Shown one piece after another: positions 33,349 through 46,122 of a DNA stretch of 58,861 nucleotides (positions within the stretch are counted from its first letter, which is position 1; each line of letters begins with the position of its first letter). Made by a program: the position numbers and the translations under genes. The notes below the pieces were generated by a model. It was given only the letters and a program-made list of their open reading frames with translations, had not been told where the DNA came from and searched no databases. Origin of the DNA: Chara braunii (taxonomy: Eukaryota; Streptophyta; Charophyceae; Charales; Characeae); contig BFEA01000364.1 of assembly GCA_003427395.1 (NCBI GenBank), positions 82,340-141,200 of the forward strand, in the 5' to 3' direction.

Positions 33349-34828
33349 CTATGTTCCCTCAGGGATAGTTGGGTCGATATACTCCCCAACCCTGTCGAAA
33401 ATATCTCCTTCAATATTAGTCCTTATTAGACCACTTGCTTCATCGGCCCTTCGTTCTCGACAAAACTTCATTATGTGCCCTTCCTTGGCACAATGTCTGC
33501 AGATGTCTTTTTCCCAACCTGCTCTCCTTCCTCCAAAGTCACCTCTACTGTCACTGTGTCGTTTCTTGTCGTGTCCTCCACCCCCACGGATCCTTGGGCT
33601 GAGGTCGATTCTGGGCTGCAAGAGGCCTCGGCGGTATCATGCTCATTTGTGTGCCCAAACAACTGCCTTGTGCCCATGGCACACATGGATTATACATCGG
33701 TCACCGACCCACTTGATAACATGACGCTCACTGCCCATTTAGTTCCCACTCAGCTGACAGAGGCCCCTTCTGTGTTGCTTTGTCCCCCACCACTTCTTGT
33801 GGAGCGACTGCCACTTGCTGTGAACACTGCCCCTTTCCGGTACCTTGACCTCCCAATGCCAGGTTTCTCACTCTCCGCTGAGCTTTCGTTAACTTGGGAG
33901 GTTCAGGCTCCTCTTTTTTCTTTGTCATCCCCTTTTCTTTGCATCTCCGAGGGGTATGACCATCCTTTCCATAACAATCACACACTATCTTTGCCCAATG
34001 CTCTCGCTGTCTCCTACTCCTTTGTTCCTTTCGTCTTCCAATTGAAGAGTCTTCCCTGCCAACACAACTCCTCTTGGGATCAGATGGAACGATAGGCAGG
34101 GCTATGCTGGATTCTTGCTCGTCCTTTACTTCAACCAGCTCCTCGCCTTTATCTCTCCCTTGGACACTAGTCCGCCTTCTCAGGATTCTTATGAGGAGTG
34201 ATTTTTGACGACTCACTCTTGTCTCTTCCTCACCCTGACCTGTCGGCTCACTTGAGGTGCCCTCTGATGCATTCCATTTGCCTTTTCTGGCTTCATCCAA
34301 TCGCGACAACCTTTCTTCCAATACCCTCACTTGCCTTTGTATACCACTTAACTCTTCTACTGTTGGCGCGACCNCGACTCGTTGTACAAGGCTTCCACTC
34401 CGCTGAACCTCTGCTCCATCTTCCGAAAACCTTAACCGCAAGGTGGTCTCCATCTCATTCCAAGTTCGCGACTTTAACATAAAGNTATATACTTCCTCGA
34501 TCAACTCTTCACAGACGAATAGCGGCAACATGCTCCACATCGCCTTTTCATCCCACATCTTCGCGAGACTGAAGTCACGATAGCCGCGTAGGAAGACAGA
34601 CAAACTCCTTCCCTGAAACAACAGGGCTCGAAAGTCTGGAGACATCGAGTTTTGTGTTGACTCGCACAACAACACTTTAGTGAGGCATGTACTCCTCCAA
34701 AGCAGGATTCTTAGCGAAACCACTTTCTTCTGCCATGCTGTCGATGCTGGCCTGATACGCATAGCAAGCAATAGATCATCAGATTGCCTCCTAAAATCAG
34801 GTGAGGTCAAAAATAGTATTTCTAACAT
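33349..34828 (-). pseudogene. Retroelement Gag (ORF2), two zinc knuckles, copy 2
   Basis: The ATG at 34828 opens 366 codons to 33728, reading through the point where copy 1 has TAA: capsid-like segment, coiled-coil-like VRVLEERLSRLDE, a first knuckle (CDCYGKDGHTPRRC, CX2C changed to C-D-C-Y so its second Cys is lost), then a basic linker (KLTKAQRRVRN). A further frame, 33621-33349, holds the second knuckle, CRHCAKEGHIMKFC, with a perfect CX2CX4HX4C spacing. Thus copy 1 keeps the first knuckle and copy 2 the second. The two frames are separated by about 107 bp and probably a frameshift. Two ambiguous bases (34374, 34485) lie within. No pol follows. Confidence 0.7.
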
Positions 34829-35071
34829 TCAGATCACACCTCTCTTNTCCCTTATTTACACAGTAAAACTTTATGCTTTAATCACCTTTATTTTAAATTC
34901 AGGGGTACTATGAACAATGTACATCTCACATCGGCAGAGCTTTCAAAGCTAGTCATAGGCAGATAGTAATTATTATTACAAACGTCACTGCCTCTCGCAC
35001 TCGAACTACACAGTAAGGTGACCGTAGACGAGTCTGAGAGTGACGCACTTGGCAGAGCATGAGGGTACTCT

Positions 35072-35746
35072 CTACTGGTTCACTACCGCCCGAATCTCAT
35101 CCCAAACTGTGACCCTTTCATCTGGATCATGGGAGGAAACATAGGCATAAACTATGCTGACCAAATTCCTCAGTCCTTGACCATGGGGTAAAATTTTTTC
35201 ATCCAGATACAGACCATATATCACCTCGCACGTATAGCGCCGATACCCCCATTCTCACACCCTAACTGCGACCTCTTTTGCGGCCTCTACCCTTGCGTGT
35301 CCCCCAAAACACTTTTCTATCAGGAACTCAGGCAAGACAACTCGTAATAGAGGTAAAGGAAGTNCAAACTCGTCGGNACGCCTGACTTCTATANGGGTTT
35401 TCACCNGCTNTTCTTTTTCAAGGACTCTGTTACTCGTCCACTTTGTTGCANCTCTCTTAGCTACCCTTAAAGGCTTCGTCAGCAGACTCTCATTCCCGAG
35501 CACCAACTCAATCTCATGTAAGACCCAAAATGACGAAGAAGCATAAAGGGTCACCCTCACAATCGCGCAATCTTCATCATCATTAAAGTCAGACTCGATC
35601 CAAGTGAAAATACCCACGTCCATCAATGTGCCCCACCAGGAAGAGATATACTCTCCTTCAGTGACTCTCCTTGCCAAGGATACCTCGAGTCCATCTTTCT
35701 TTTTAATGGGCAAGACCATATTAGGACCCTCCTTTGCATAAGGCAT
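35072..35746 (-). pseudogene. Retroelement ORF1 upstream of Gag, copy 2
   Basis: The frame has the same start (MPYAKEGPNMVLPIKKKDG) and layout as 12499-11825. In the middle the reading frame is masked by ambiguous bases (35364-35451), including the codon that is TAG in copy 1. The TGA after KEVAVRV and the final TAG at 35072-35074 are shared with copy 1. The N-terminal 80 codons differ at scattered sites, showing that the two copies are distinct loci. The family is not recognised. Confidence 0.55.
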
Positions 35747-38039
35747 TCTCAGTTGCCTTCACTCTAGTCCGGGTTCTGCCCATCACAGAAAACGTCCGGC
35801 ATACGTCTTCTGTTATCATACTGATAATCGCGTTCTAACATCCCTACCCTTGAGGTCTTAACTTCAAATCATCTTTCCCCAGGATGCATATTGTCCAGTG
35901 TTTACGACCACCTAGCTTAAAGAAAATAATAATGGTAATGTATCACGATAACGCTGCATTCATAAATATAAAAAATTTATAATTATAATAGTCGTGGAAA
36001 ACTGTATATTACCAGAGCAGCTGAAAATAATAATATCCAGAATAATCAAATACATCCTCCACAAGCTAGTGAGTTACTTAAAGCATATACAAATATCTCA
36101 TAACTTCAGGCCTATATCGACAGAGATAACATATGATAGGCATATTATGATCAGGGATATGATTGCCAATAGCTAGTACTCATAGATATATTTCTTGTGA
36201 GAGTACCACTCTTTACTCCCCTGACTTTGACAGAAGTATACTGTGGCGAGCGGCAGTGTAATCCTTTTTAGAAAGGATAGCATTTCAAATCCCCAAGCCC
36301 CGCTCAAGGATCAAGCCTCACTTCATCTTACTTCGATTCCAGCACCTGGTTCTTGCAGACCCTTGCCGACAAAGTAAACAACATCGCCACACATGCTTCG
36401 GGATATGTTATCCCGTCATGTGCTGGTAAACCCACTTGACACAAAAATAGTAGGGGATTCACCCCCTACTTTTATGTGGCAAGTAGTAGCCGCTTCCCTT
36501 ATAGACCATGGCGTACAAGGCTCAAACACTTTCCTCCTATTCAGTAGTAGTGTAGTAATTTTATCACAAAAGATACAACGACAACACCCCACTATGGACC
36601 AGGAACAGAGTTCCGGCGTGGGTCTCACTACCACTTACAAGACAAAATTATAACTTATTCAAAGCCATCTCTTAGGGGAATAAGAACATAAGATTGCAAC
36701 CTCCCTAAGGGCAGAACTTGCACATTGCAATTCTATGAGAAAAACTTATCTCAAGGAAGTGGTCACTCCATTCACTTCTGAATCCGCATCAGATTTGGAT
36801 TCTGCATAATATTTCTACCCCTCTTTGATGAGCAATCCAAACACAAACTTAATAAACAGCCATAGGTTGATACTTGGACTTGAGATGTTAATATAAATTC
36901 TTGCAAACCAATATGTTCAAATACATACTCCAGATAAATACCCCAGGCGGAGACATCTCTTGAAAAGATAGCCATATAATAACATCCGCCACAATGCCTG
37001 ACATAATTAGACATTAAGCAAGCTTACTCAGATAAAATCTGGCATAGTATGATACATGGATGAGTTCAGCATATGACTCAGGAGAGACGCCCTTAGAAGA
37101 TAATAGTCTCAAGTCCTTAGTTCCAACCCCATAGATTCAAGCGGATGGTCCAAACCTGGAAAGGTTCAAGGGAAGGTCTAACATCAATTACAACTCATTC
37201 TGTTACCAAAAGCAATAAAATAGTCTAGGTGTTAGCTCATTCACTTTCACTCCGACTACCTTTAGGATCATATATCCCCTTTTCCGAAAACATGTCAGAC
37301 AGATATACTACCTTCCGTAGTCCTTTCCATTGAGGTCATAACATGGTGCTCACTACTCTTATTCACTGCTTTATACACCCTGCTCAAACACATTGCACGT
37401 GGAGACCTCACATTTTCATGGCTATATAATCCAAACAACCACTTAGAACTCAGACTCAAGGATCCCGATCCATGCTTATAAAGACTTTCAACATCATTTG
37501 CCTCGCCCTCATCGAAGTCCTTCCATGACTTCTGACATGATAGGCTCCCTTACTCATCCTGTGTCTCACTCTAAATCCAAAGTACCCCATCGCTCTCATG
37601 GTCACTCAGGTAACTCTTATAGCCGCGATAAGTACCTTATATGGTTTACTTCAACGCTAATCACACTAAGCCGTGCTGATACTTCCTCATCTCACCTTAG
37701 GCATACCAATCACCCAAGGCATCATCCAGAACTCACCAACTCTTAAGGTCAGAGGAGGGTATCAACTCCACCTACCATCATGCTGGTCAAAGTGTGTGAT
37801 CGCATAGACAAAATATCTATCCTTCTTGCGTCATCGTTACTGCACTAGCCATAACCATCTCACGGAATCAATCCTTACTCGGTCTCTATCCAATACCATC
37901 AATCGATTAACCACAAAAACTCAAAGAAAACTTTCAATTTTTGCCTAGTTCTGACAATCCCATACCCGGATGTCGTTCCACCAGGGACAACGGCAGACAA
38001 CCATTATCCCCGGCAACGGCGTCACCTGTTGTCACATCG
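35747..38039. other. I copy 2, non-coding stretch upstream of ORF1
   Basis: This stretch is colinear with 12500-15790 minus the extra duplication and the 521-bp element. No gene is supported. The single unit of the 470-bp sequence is at about 37270-37745. Confidence 0.55.
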
Positions 38040-40475
38040 GTCTGGCACCACTCAAAGGCACTTCGGGATCCTCCTGGCCGCCTCACGCAGGAGTTGGTTT
38101 TAATGCTTCATCGCGAATATACATGGAGCATCCACAAGCCGCTCCGGTCGAGTGCGCCAGCCATACCTCTCGCGAGCCCCTACGACAGGATAGGGTCTAC
38201 CTGAGGCACAACTTACCTCTACCTTACAGGAGTTGTCACCTACCTTCGGTGGGCGTATCCCCGTCGAGCTATCAGTTCACAGTACGAAAGTTGATCAGCT
38301 GCAATCGCAGAGGTGGACCAGCCGACGACGTTTCTCGTTTGCTGTAGTATAGGGGTTGCGCGCGGTAATACGCCTCTATCGGACCCTCACACGAACCGAC
38401 ATCTTGGGGGGCTGAGGTACCAAGCGCGGCTCGTCGTCGGTCGACTAGGACGCATCCCACTCGCCACACGCACACCACTATAAATAACATAAAAATAAAA
38501 ACACACACGCACACCCACATATACAGAACGACACATAACACACAACCCAACAATACTCCCAGTCCCTTAGTAGCCATCCCATAACTCTCCGATGCAGAAA
38601 TCGGATAAACGTCGCGCGGGAGACTTAGTATAAAACCGCGCGGTCGCAGGGCTGACTCATATCGACTCGCAATGCAAGCGTACGCAAGTGGTCGCAATGA
38701 TGGCGTATTATGTAGTACCCATACTCGTGCGATCCTCTTTAATCTCGAGGGTCGCGTTCGACACTCAAGTGTCGACTTACACGCGCCTTGAGGGGCTGAT
38801 CTCTCGACGCTGGACAACTGCCAAGTGCGGTTGAGAACCACACCCTGTTCTGCACCCTGCGGAGAGTGGGTGGTACATAGGTTTATACATGTGGTGGCAA
38901 TCGTCTCTTATTGCCCTGGAGACCAGCTCCTTCCTCTAGGGCCTGAAGAGAAATAAAGGGACGACTACCACAGACTATAACATCCCACCATAAAAACTCT
39001 AAAAAGCAAAGGATAGAAGGGAAAAATCCCATTCCCCTTAAAAACATAATCTGGTTAATCCTTACGCGTGGTCCCTGTAGGCCGCACGAAACACTCGAGA
39101 CAAATATATATTCACATATATAGAGGGTTATAAATATGTGACGATCGCTTCTCACAATCACAATGGGGCTCCTCTCGGCCATATATATATATATGTATGT
39201 GAGTGCAGGCAGCGAAATCTTAAGTCTGAATCTCCAAACATACCTGCAATCACATCAAAGACTCAAACAAGAAATCCATGCACTACACGGTGTCGGGCGC
39301 ATTGGTCCGGCACCGCATCAGGGCATCGCGGGACCCTCCCGGCCGCGTCACGCAGGAGTTGGTTTGAATCCTTTGTCGCAGATAATACATGTGGAGTTTC
39401 TTTAAGCCGCTCCGGCCGAGTGCGCGAGCCATACCTCGCGCGAGCCCCTACGACAAGATAGGGCCTACGCGAGGCACAACTTACCTACACCTTACTGGAG
39501 CTGTTACCTCTCTTCGGTGGGCGTATCCTCGCCGAGCTACCAGTCCACAGTACGAAAGCTAATCAGTTGCAATCGCATAGGTGGACCAGCCAAGAGCGTT
39601 TCTCGTTCGAAGTAACATAGGGGGTACGCGTGGTAATACGCCGCTATCGGACCCGCACGCGAACCGGCAGCTTGGGGGGCTGAAGTCCCAAATGCGATTC
39701 GAAGTTGGTTGACTAGGACACATCCCACACACACCACGCGTACACCGCTCTAACAACCTCAACACACACACACACACGAAACGACACAACACAAAACAAC
39801 GCGATAACGCTCCTAGCCCCTTGGTAGTCATCCCATAACTTTCCGATGCGGAAATCGGATAGGCGTCGCGCACGAGACTTAGTATAAAACTGCGCGGCTG
39901 CAGGGTTAACTCATATCGACTCGCAATGCAAGCGGTCGCAGTGATGGAGTACTATGTAGTACCCATATTCATGCGGTCTTCCTTAATCTCGAGGTTCGCA
40001 TTCGACACTCAAGTGTCGGCTGACACGCGCCTTGAGGGTTAATCTCTCGACGTTGGACAACCTCCATGCGCGGTTGAAGACCACACCCTCTTCTGCGCCC
40101 TGTGCAGAGGGGTTGAGTAGACAACTTTAAGCTGTTGTGGCGGTCGAACATCAAGGGGTTTGACTTTGACGGCTGCCACGGACTACAACGTCCAACCATA
40201 CAACTCTAAAAAACAAAGGTGAAAAGAGAAACTCCCTTCCCTCTCGAGACATAATCCAGTTAACCCTTACTCACACTCACAGTAGGTCTCTCAAATACTC
40301 ATGACGCTTATAAGTATATAAGGGTTAATTATATAGGACGATCACTTCTCACAGTCACAGTGGGGTTCCTCTCAACAATATATGTATGTAATCACAGACA
40401 GTCACATCCAAAAGCCGAACCACAACTATACCTGCAATCACATCAAAGATTCATCCAGAAGTCCACACACTATAC
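38040..40475. repeat. Partial tandem duplication of the I-block end
   Basis: Sequence 38040-39290 recurs, diverged, at about 39295-40475. The join is near 39290, where CATGCACTACACGG passes into GTCGGGCGCATTGGTCCGG, the equivalent of 38030-38045. Each unit has its own CA-rich patch, TATAAAA motif and CGACACT palindrome. I copy 1 has only one unit. Confidence 0.7.
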
Positions 40476-40989
40476 GGAGTCAACCCCAACCATCTTCGAC
40501 ACTCATACCCCTCGCTTTAGCCATGCAAGCCCCAAACCTCCTGTCCAACCAACCTTAATTAAATACTCAGTACCTTTGTTAAATGGTCATTCAATAAAAG
40601 TCCGGGTGAAACCATAATGAAACAATAAAATTCACCAGGGCTAAAGTTTCTTAGGTTGAGTGTGGAGGGTGAGTTGTAACTGAGTCGTAAGCCGACGAAT
40701 CGGCAACCGACCTGTTATCAGTGATAACAGATGATGACCCTCAAGGGATCAAACTGAATCTGGTCCTGAACTTGAATCAGTCGATCAAGAGGACCTGTAA
40801 CACATGACATGTCAATGTCCTAGGCTAAACCTATAAGTTCATGGAAAACAATCTCCCTATTGTGATCTTACCCAAATCCCCCTAGTTAACTACGTCTAAG
40901 CCTACCTCTAAGCAATATGGTAAAAATTCTCCTTTCGTCAAAGTGGGTTTATCTAACCTCCACCTGTCAAAACATAATCGATCTCTTTT

Positions 40990-41530
40990 AAACTAAGAAA
41001 ATTCCGGCAGCGCTTCCCATAGGAAAAGTTTCTTTCCAGAATTTATATAAGTCCATATATAAAAGTCGAAACAATCTCTAACTTTGGAAAGTCAAAGTTT
41101 GTCTAACTCTCTGAATTGGTAGAAATTTGGGTAGCATTCCCTTTAGAAAGGGAGACTTCCCAAATTTATACTAAGTCAGATATAAACTCAGAAAACAACC
41201 TGAGTTCAATTTAGACAAGATTTAACTAACTCCTTTGCTTTGCAGAAATTTCGGCAGCACTCCTTCTAGAAAGGTGCTATTCCAAATTTTATACAAGGTT
41301 AGGTTCAGAATTTGAAAGTAACTTTGACTTTCCAAAGTTCAATTTTGTCTAACTCCCTGAATTAGCAAAAATTTGGGTAGCACTCCCTTTAGAAAAGCAG
41401 ACTTCCCAGATTTTAACTAAGTCAGATAAGAGAAAAGACGAAGTTGAACTTTCGATAAGTCAAAATCCAACTAACTCCTTGGATTTGTAGAAATTTCGGC
41501 AGCGCTTTCCGTAGAGAAAGTAGCTTACCA
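40990..41530. repeat. Tandem repeat, about 120-bp units, five cores, R copy 3
   Basis: Cores near 41003, 41128, 41248, 41372 and 41497 alternate the CGGCAGCGC and GGGTAGCA types as in the other R blocks, with more divergence. Confidence 0.7.
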
Positions 41531-41834
41531 AGATTTATACAAAGCCAAATGTAAGAAAAAATCTCAGAAAATGTAAGAATTGATCTAAGTAAAAAAAAGT
41601 TACTACAGAAAATGCAGAGATTGACATTAACTCCTATAGCTCTAGCTCATGGCGAGCAACTAAAGCAACTACTTATCAACCTGAAGCTCAGACTAAGTAA
41701 TGACATCACTTAGCCACATGCAAGCTAAACCACAAAGGTAAGTACTCTCACCAGCCCTAAGTTCATTCCATATAAATATTTTATGAATCTTTTAAAGTTT
41801 TTAAATCCTTATACTCATCTTACATAAGACATAG

Positions 41835-42519
41835 AGCTGGATCATCCACAGTAGAAACAATGTCCAGCTTGTCTTTAAGGTATACACGAACAGGTTGCAA
41901 AACTACTTCTCTCTTCTTTTGGGGTTATGACTAGGTCATTCACAATAGAAATAATGCCTAGCCGCCCTGAACTGTTTAATAACCAAAATTTAATAATTTG
42001 TCTGACTTTGTCTTAAAAAAAAAAGCAAATATGGCCAGGGGACTGAACCATTCACAGTAGAAACAATGTTCAACTTGCCTTGGTTACTTTCATTTATACT
42101 TTATATTTTTTTCTTTTTCTTCTTAACGATATGGCTTAGCGCAGGGCCATTCACAGTAGAAACTATGTCCAGCTGCCAATTCGCATACAAATATACATAA
42201 AGTATTTTCCTTTATACTTAGTTTAGTTCACGTGCGTGGTTTTCAGGCTAAACCTTTCACAATAGAAACAATGCTTAGCCTTAGACCAGAAATCCTTTCT
42301 CAGAATAAAACAAGAATTTAAACCCTTTAAATCAGGCAAACCCCCAGAGTTAACTAGAGTAATTAGGCCATTCACAGTAGAAACAATGCCTGGTCCTCCA
42401 GAAAACAACTAGATAAACATAGCAATCTGGCCATTTATTGTAGAAACAATGCATGGTCCTTCAGAAAACAGCCAAATAAACATAGCCCTGAGCCATTCAC
42501 ATTAGAAACAATGCTCAGG
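41835..42519. repeat. Hairpin array, R copy 3, second loop type
   Basis: Loops here are TTCACAGTAGAAACAATG-type and not ACTTATGGAACATG-type, repeated about eight times between about 41842 and 42512. Stems still pair: AGCTGGA/TCCAGCT (41835-41841 with 41863-41869), GGCTAA/TTAGCC (42246-42251 with 42275-42280) and CCTGAGC/GCTCAGG (42487-42493 with 42513-42519). The first replaces AGCTAGA/TCTAGCT of copies 2 and 4, a compensatory A-T to G-C change. CATT and AATG at the loop ends can add four base pairs. At about 41935-41970 a full-length hairpin stands where the other copies have only the shortened CCAC loop. Confidence 0.85.
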
Positions 42520-45500
42520 CTTTGGTTGACCCCTCCAAACGCATGCAAAACTGCCTTCCTCCCACCTTCCCCCAATTTATACCTTAGTCTGCTTTCAGTC
42601 AATATAAAAGAGAAACTTAAACTTCAGTTTCACATATTCCTTTCATTCAGTCTGATTGGGTCCAGAACGGAAAACAAAAACCATAGGGACAATCTCTCGC
42701 ATACAGCAGTCATATTACAGGGAGATAGGCAAAACATGGGTGGTAGTAGGCTGTACAGATGGAAATGGTTTACCTGACGATTCCCTGCCTCCAAAACTCC
42801 TCCTTAGTTCCGGCAGAGCTCCCGCAATCGGTGGGTGGACTCCCCACAGAGTCTTGACGCGGACTTACGGGTTGCAATCCCGCCTGCCGCCTTCCTCTCG
42901 TAACCAAGGACTAGACTGAGAGTAAGAAGGGCAGAACAAGAAGAATGTGAGTCTCTCAGATCCAAGAAAGGTGCTCTCAATCTCGCAGGAGAGAGCCTTG
43001 CAATCTTCAACTCCTGAGGGCCCCGCAATGGTGGCCAAAATACGCAATAATATCGCCAAACTCAAGTCAAAGCGTCAAACGCTAACCTCCCGACGGTCCT
43101 CCCAATCGCAGCAGTACGCCCCTCTTCAGGACAGTCTTCGCCGCACTGCACCTTTAAGATCAGGGAGAAATTCTCAATCTGTCAGTTTTTATGATTACCA
43201 CAGCGATACGCAGCAAGCTTGACACGCCCGCGACTATTGCTCATGCTGTAGTAGTGGCACTACATCACTAGTCTCCAAGTCTTTCCCCTGTAGCTAGTCT
43301 ACGGCTGCTCCGTTTAGCGGTAAGTGCCAACTGTTCGGTGAGTCTGTAGTCTTACAGCCAGCCTCGTTTTTACCCTCAACTCTTGACTCCCTCCTTGATC
43401 GACTGCAGGGCTCGCCTCGGCCCACCGGATGCAGCGTGGAACCCGCGAAGCAGAGTACAACACAACGCAGTCAAAGTACCAGCCTTGCAGGTTCTAGCCA
43501 GGCTTCCGGACCAGCAGACCGGCAGCCATGGAGTGGAGCACAAGGCGCTAGCAACAAGGCCGCCAACCTGGCACGCAAGTGGCAATCACGATGGCATGGC
43601 CCACGGTGAGCAGCCCTTCGATGGAGCAACGAGACGTAGAGCAATGCCACCAATATTGTCATACCGCTCGACAAACACACTGCCCTACAACGTCCCACCT
43701 ACAATCCAAACGGGAGACGGGCGATTGCCCGACAGAGCTCAGACACAGACATCCACACACCTGATACAAAACATAGCAATATACAACCCGCAAATATCAC
43801 GATCAACCCCCACGCACTGTTGGCTCCGGTCACCCACCAAGCAAACTCCAATCCTACTAACGGCTTCTCACTCCTTGATTCCGACGAGATGAGCACAAAC
43901 TCGAGCAGGTAAGGCTTCAGTTCGCCCCCCCCCTCCTTCCCTCTCTGGCTATGCTCAGACCCATAGGCACTAAGTAAATATGCCTCGTTGTCATTCCTCC
44001 ACTATGATCTCAGTCTGCAAACAAGGACACCGACCAACAGGTAAGTCCCCGTTCCCTTGGCTCGCTATCTGCTACTTGTTTCCATGGGATTCACCAAAGT
44101 GACTGAACCTGTCCGCAAAAACAACTAGGTGCATTGACACTTTACTAATTATTTTCCTTCTTTTTCTTCCCGGCGCTTGTCATATCTTCGCGCGGCACCT
44201 ATCTCTACTTAACCGCCTATCCTACTAACTTAGCACTAAAACTAACATTACCAGTAGATTTGCCCCACCCAATAACCCCAATTTACTATCTTACCTTGCC
44301 CGATTCCATAAAGAATCGGGCATGGTATCACATCTCCCTCCCGCCATGTCCATTCCTTCTCGACATCACCGCGCAACAGTTTTCTCAACTAACTCTTTCT
44401 TCACTAACCTTTTGACCAAACCAATACTATCATTGCATTCTTAAAACCTTAGAATAGCGTCTAACTTAGTTCGATTCTATAGAGAAGGGAGTGAAGTATC
44501 ATTGTTTTCCCTTTTTCCCATAGCCGATCTCCCGCCACCTTCACTCATTCTTTTTCTAACTAACCTTCTAATTCACTAACTCTTATCTAAAACTAACGTC
44601 GGAATCGAGGTCGCCATGGCTTAAAACATCTAAGTACACTCTTGCCCCGCCTGATCTCCTTCAGAAACGGGCGGGCTTCACTATCTTCTCTCCGCCATCT
44701 TCCTCCTCTGCTTCCGATGCATCCGGCGCAGTATATTGTCCAGATTCATTCACTTGGCTCGTTTCTTCTCAGTCGCGTGCTTCCCCTGTTGCCCGACACG
44801 CCGCCTTAGTTCTCGTTGAGTGCACCCGGACGCGTAACGCGTCCAGGTCCTTTCCGTTGTTCTCCCCCTGCCTTCGTCGTGCTGTTGCTCCCCCAGCGCT
44901 CGTCCGTCCGCTGCGCCATCGCCTTCCCTTGCTGCTCCGCGCTTTCCTACTCCGCCCACACCTGGCCCGCTCCCACTAACTGCGTTCAGACCACTCGCTC
45001 AGCACAGCTCACCGCACTCGACCTGCTGGCCCTTTCGCTCCGCTGTCCTCCTAGCTCCTCGGCCCAACGTAGCTCCGCCCGAGAGAGCTTGCCATGTCTG
45101 CCCCCATCTGCTGCACGACGACACCCGGCTCCGCTGTTGACTGCACCTGGCGCTACTTTATCGTTTTGTTTTTCCCCTCTCGCACTCTAGGCACTTTTCC
45201 CTCCAGATGAACTCCGTGTGACAGCCACTCCGCCGGCTCAGTTCATTGTCACTTCCCTGCCAACTGCCTATCCGCCTCGCCCCATCTCCTCAGCCACCGT
45301 TCGCTACCTCACCCGGTATTGTTAACGCAGCCCAGCACCCCCGCATCCGACAGCATCACTGCTAGTCCTCATGAACGTTTCCTTGACCGCATCGCTTGGC
45401 CCTATAACTGAGCGTGAGCCTCCTTTGACAATTCCAACCTCTCGGTGCTAACGCCGTATCTCGGTCTTAGCAGCCACAATTCATTTTCTCCATTCCCCGA

Positions 45501-45887
45501 TAGTGCTCCAACTCGCATGCACTTGGCGAGGGTCCGAGTCTGGATTCGGCCCTCCATTTCTGCCCTTACACCACTATCTGTACCAACACCCTGCCGAGCC
45601 AGACCGCAAAAGGCATCAACTGATCACAGACGGCAAGAGGTCGGACCGTGCTAGTGTATGACAACCCCCCGGACGGATTAGCCCGGGCATGAGCGCGGAC
45701 AGCACTAAAGCGAGCACCTGACACTCGATTGTCGTGCTAGTTCCAACACCACAGTGGGTGAGAGGACGTGGGGTTGCTGCAAGCCAGAAACTTCAGTTTT
45801 TGGCAAGCGCATACTTCGCGATTCGCCACCGTGCGGCCTCCACCCCTCCGTTAATCCGGCTCACCACTAGAAAAGCAAGGGAGCAGC
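42520..45887. other. R copy 3, non-coding stretch
   Basis: To about 44690 the stretch is a diverged counterpart of 3411-5620. From about 44700 it is GC-rich and unique to this copy. Several moderately long frames exist, but none has a domain or a conserved counterpart. Confidence 0.5.
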
Positions 45888-45972
45888 CCTCAATTTATGC
45901 GTATCACCCTTGCGCAAGGACCATGCTAGTCTTCTCTGTATCGCTCCAATTTTTACGGATGTCCCGAAGGAC
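45888..45972 (-). ncRNA. U6 snRNA-like sequence (truncated at 3' end)
   Basis: On the minus strand from 45972 it begins GTCC-TTCG-GGAC, the U6 5' stem-loop. It continues through CATCCGTAAAAATTGGAGCG to ATACAGAGAAGACTAGCATG, which keeps the ACAGAGA box (45939-45933) and the AGC triad, and then TTGCGCAAGGGTGATACGC and ATAAATTGAG. About eight positions differ from the conserved plant sequence, mostly transitions. The 3' tail and terminal T run are replaced by unrelated sequence. In the spliceosome U6 pairs with U4, U2 and the 5' splice site. This copy is probably a pseudogene or the body of a small retroposon. It is not present in the other R blocks. Confidence 0.8.
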
Positions 45973-46042
45973 ATAGCCTGGGCCGCGGGGTCAATCAGCC
46001 CCGGCCCTCAGGCAATTCGGAATATTCGGTTTTTACTCATCA

Positions 46043-46122
46043 AGGCCCATCATCTGGGTTTGAACACCGTCTGTATTTCAACAGCTCAATGGTGTACCCA
46101 GTGAGCTAGGCTCTTGGGGCCT
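46043..46122 (-). ncRNA. tRNA-like sequence with pol III A- and B-box-like motifs
   Basis: On the minus strand AGGCCC (46122-46117) pairs with GGGCCT (46048-46043), exactly 80 nt end to end. An A-box-like TAGCTCACTGGG, an AGCTC/GAGCT D-like stem, a CTGT/ACAG hairpin with TGAAAT loop and a B-box-like GTGTTCAAACCC lie between. The T stem is damaged and six extra bases precede the A box, so it is a degenerate tRNA or a SINE head. It lies 71 nt upstream of the U6-like sequence on the same strand. Confidence 0.5.

Larger units (their letters stand above)
30526..40475 (-). repeat. I block copy 2 (internal region with gag, no pol)
   Basis: This block is colinear with 7567-17045. It carries a 372-bp hAT-like insertion (31964-32335) but not the local duplication or 521-bp element of copy 1. 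Its end is partly duplicated (about 38040-39290 and 39295-40475). A 1355-bp section (34139-35493) is identical to copy 1 apart from ambiguous bases. Confidence 0.65.

Noticed and set aside
45888-45972. Functional U6 snRNA gene
   Set aside because: The 3' tail and T-run terminator are missing, about eight conserved positions differ, and no upstream sequence element or TATA box at usual spacing was recognised.
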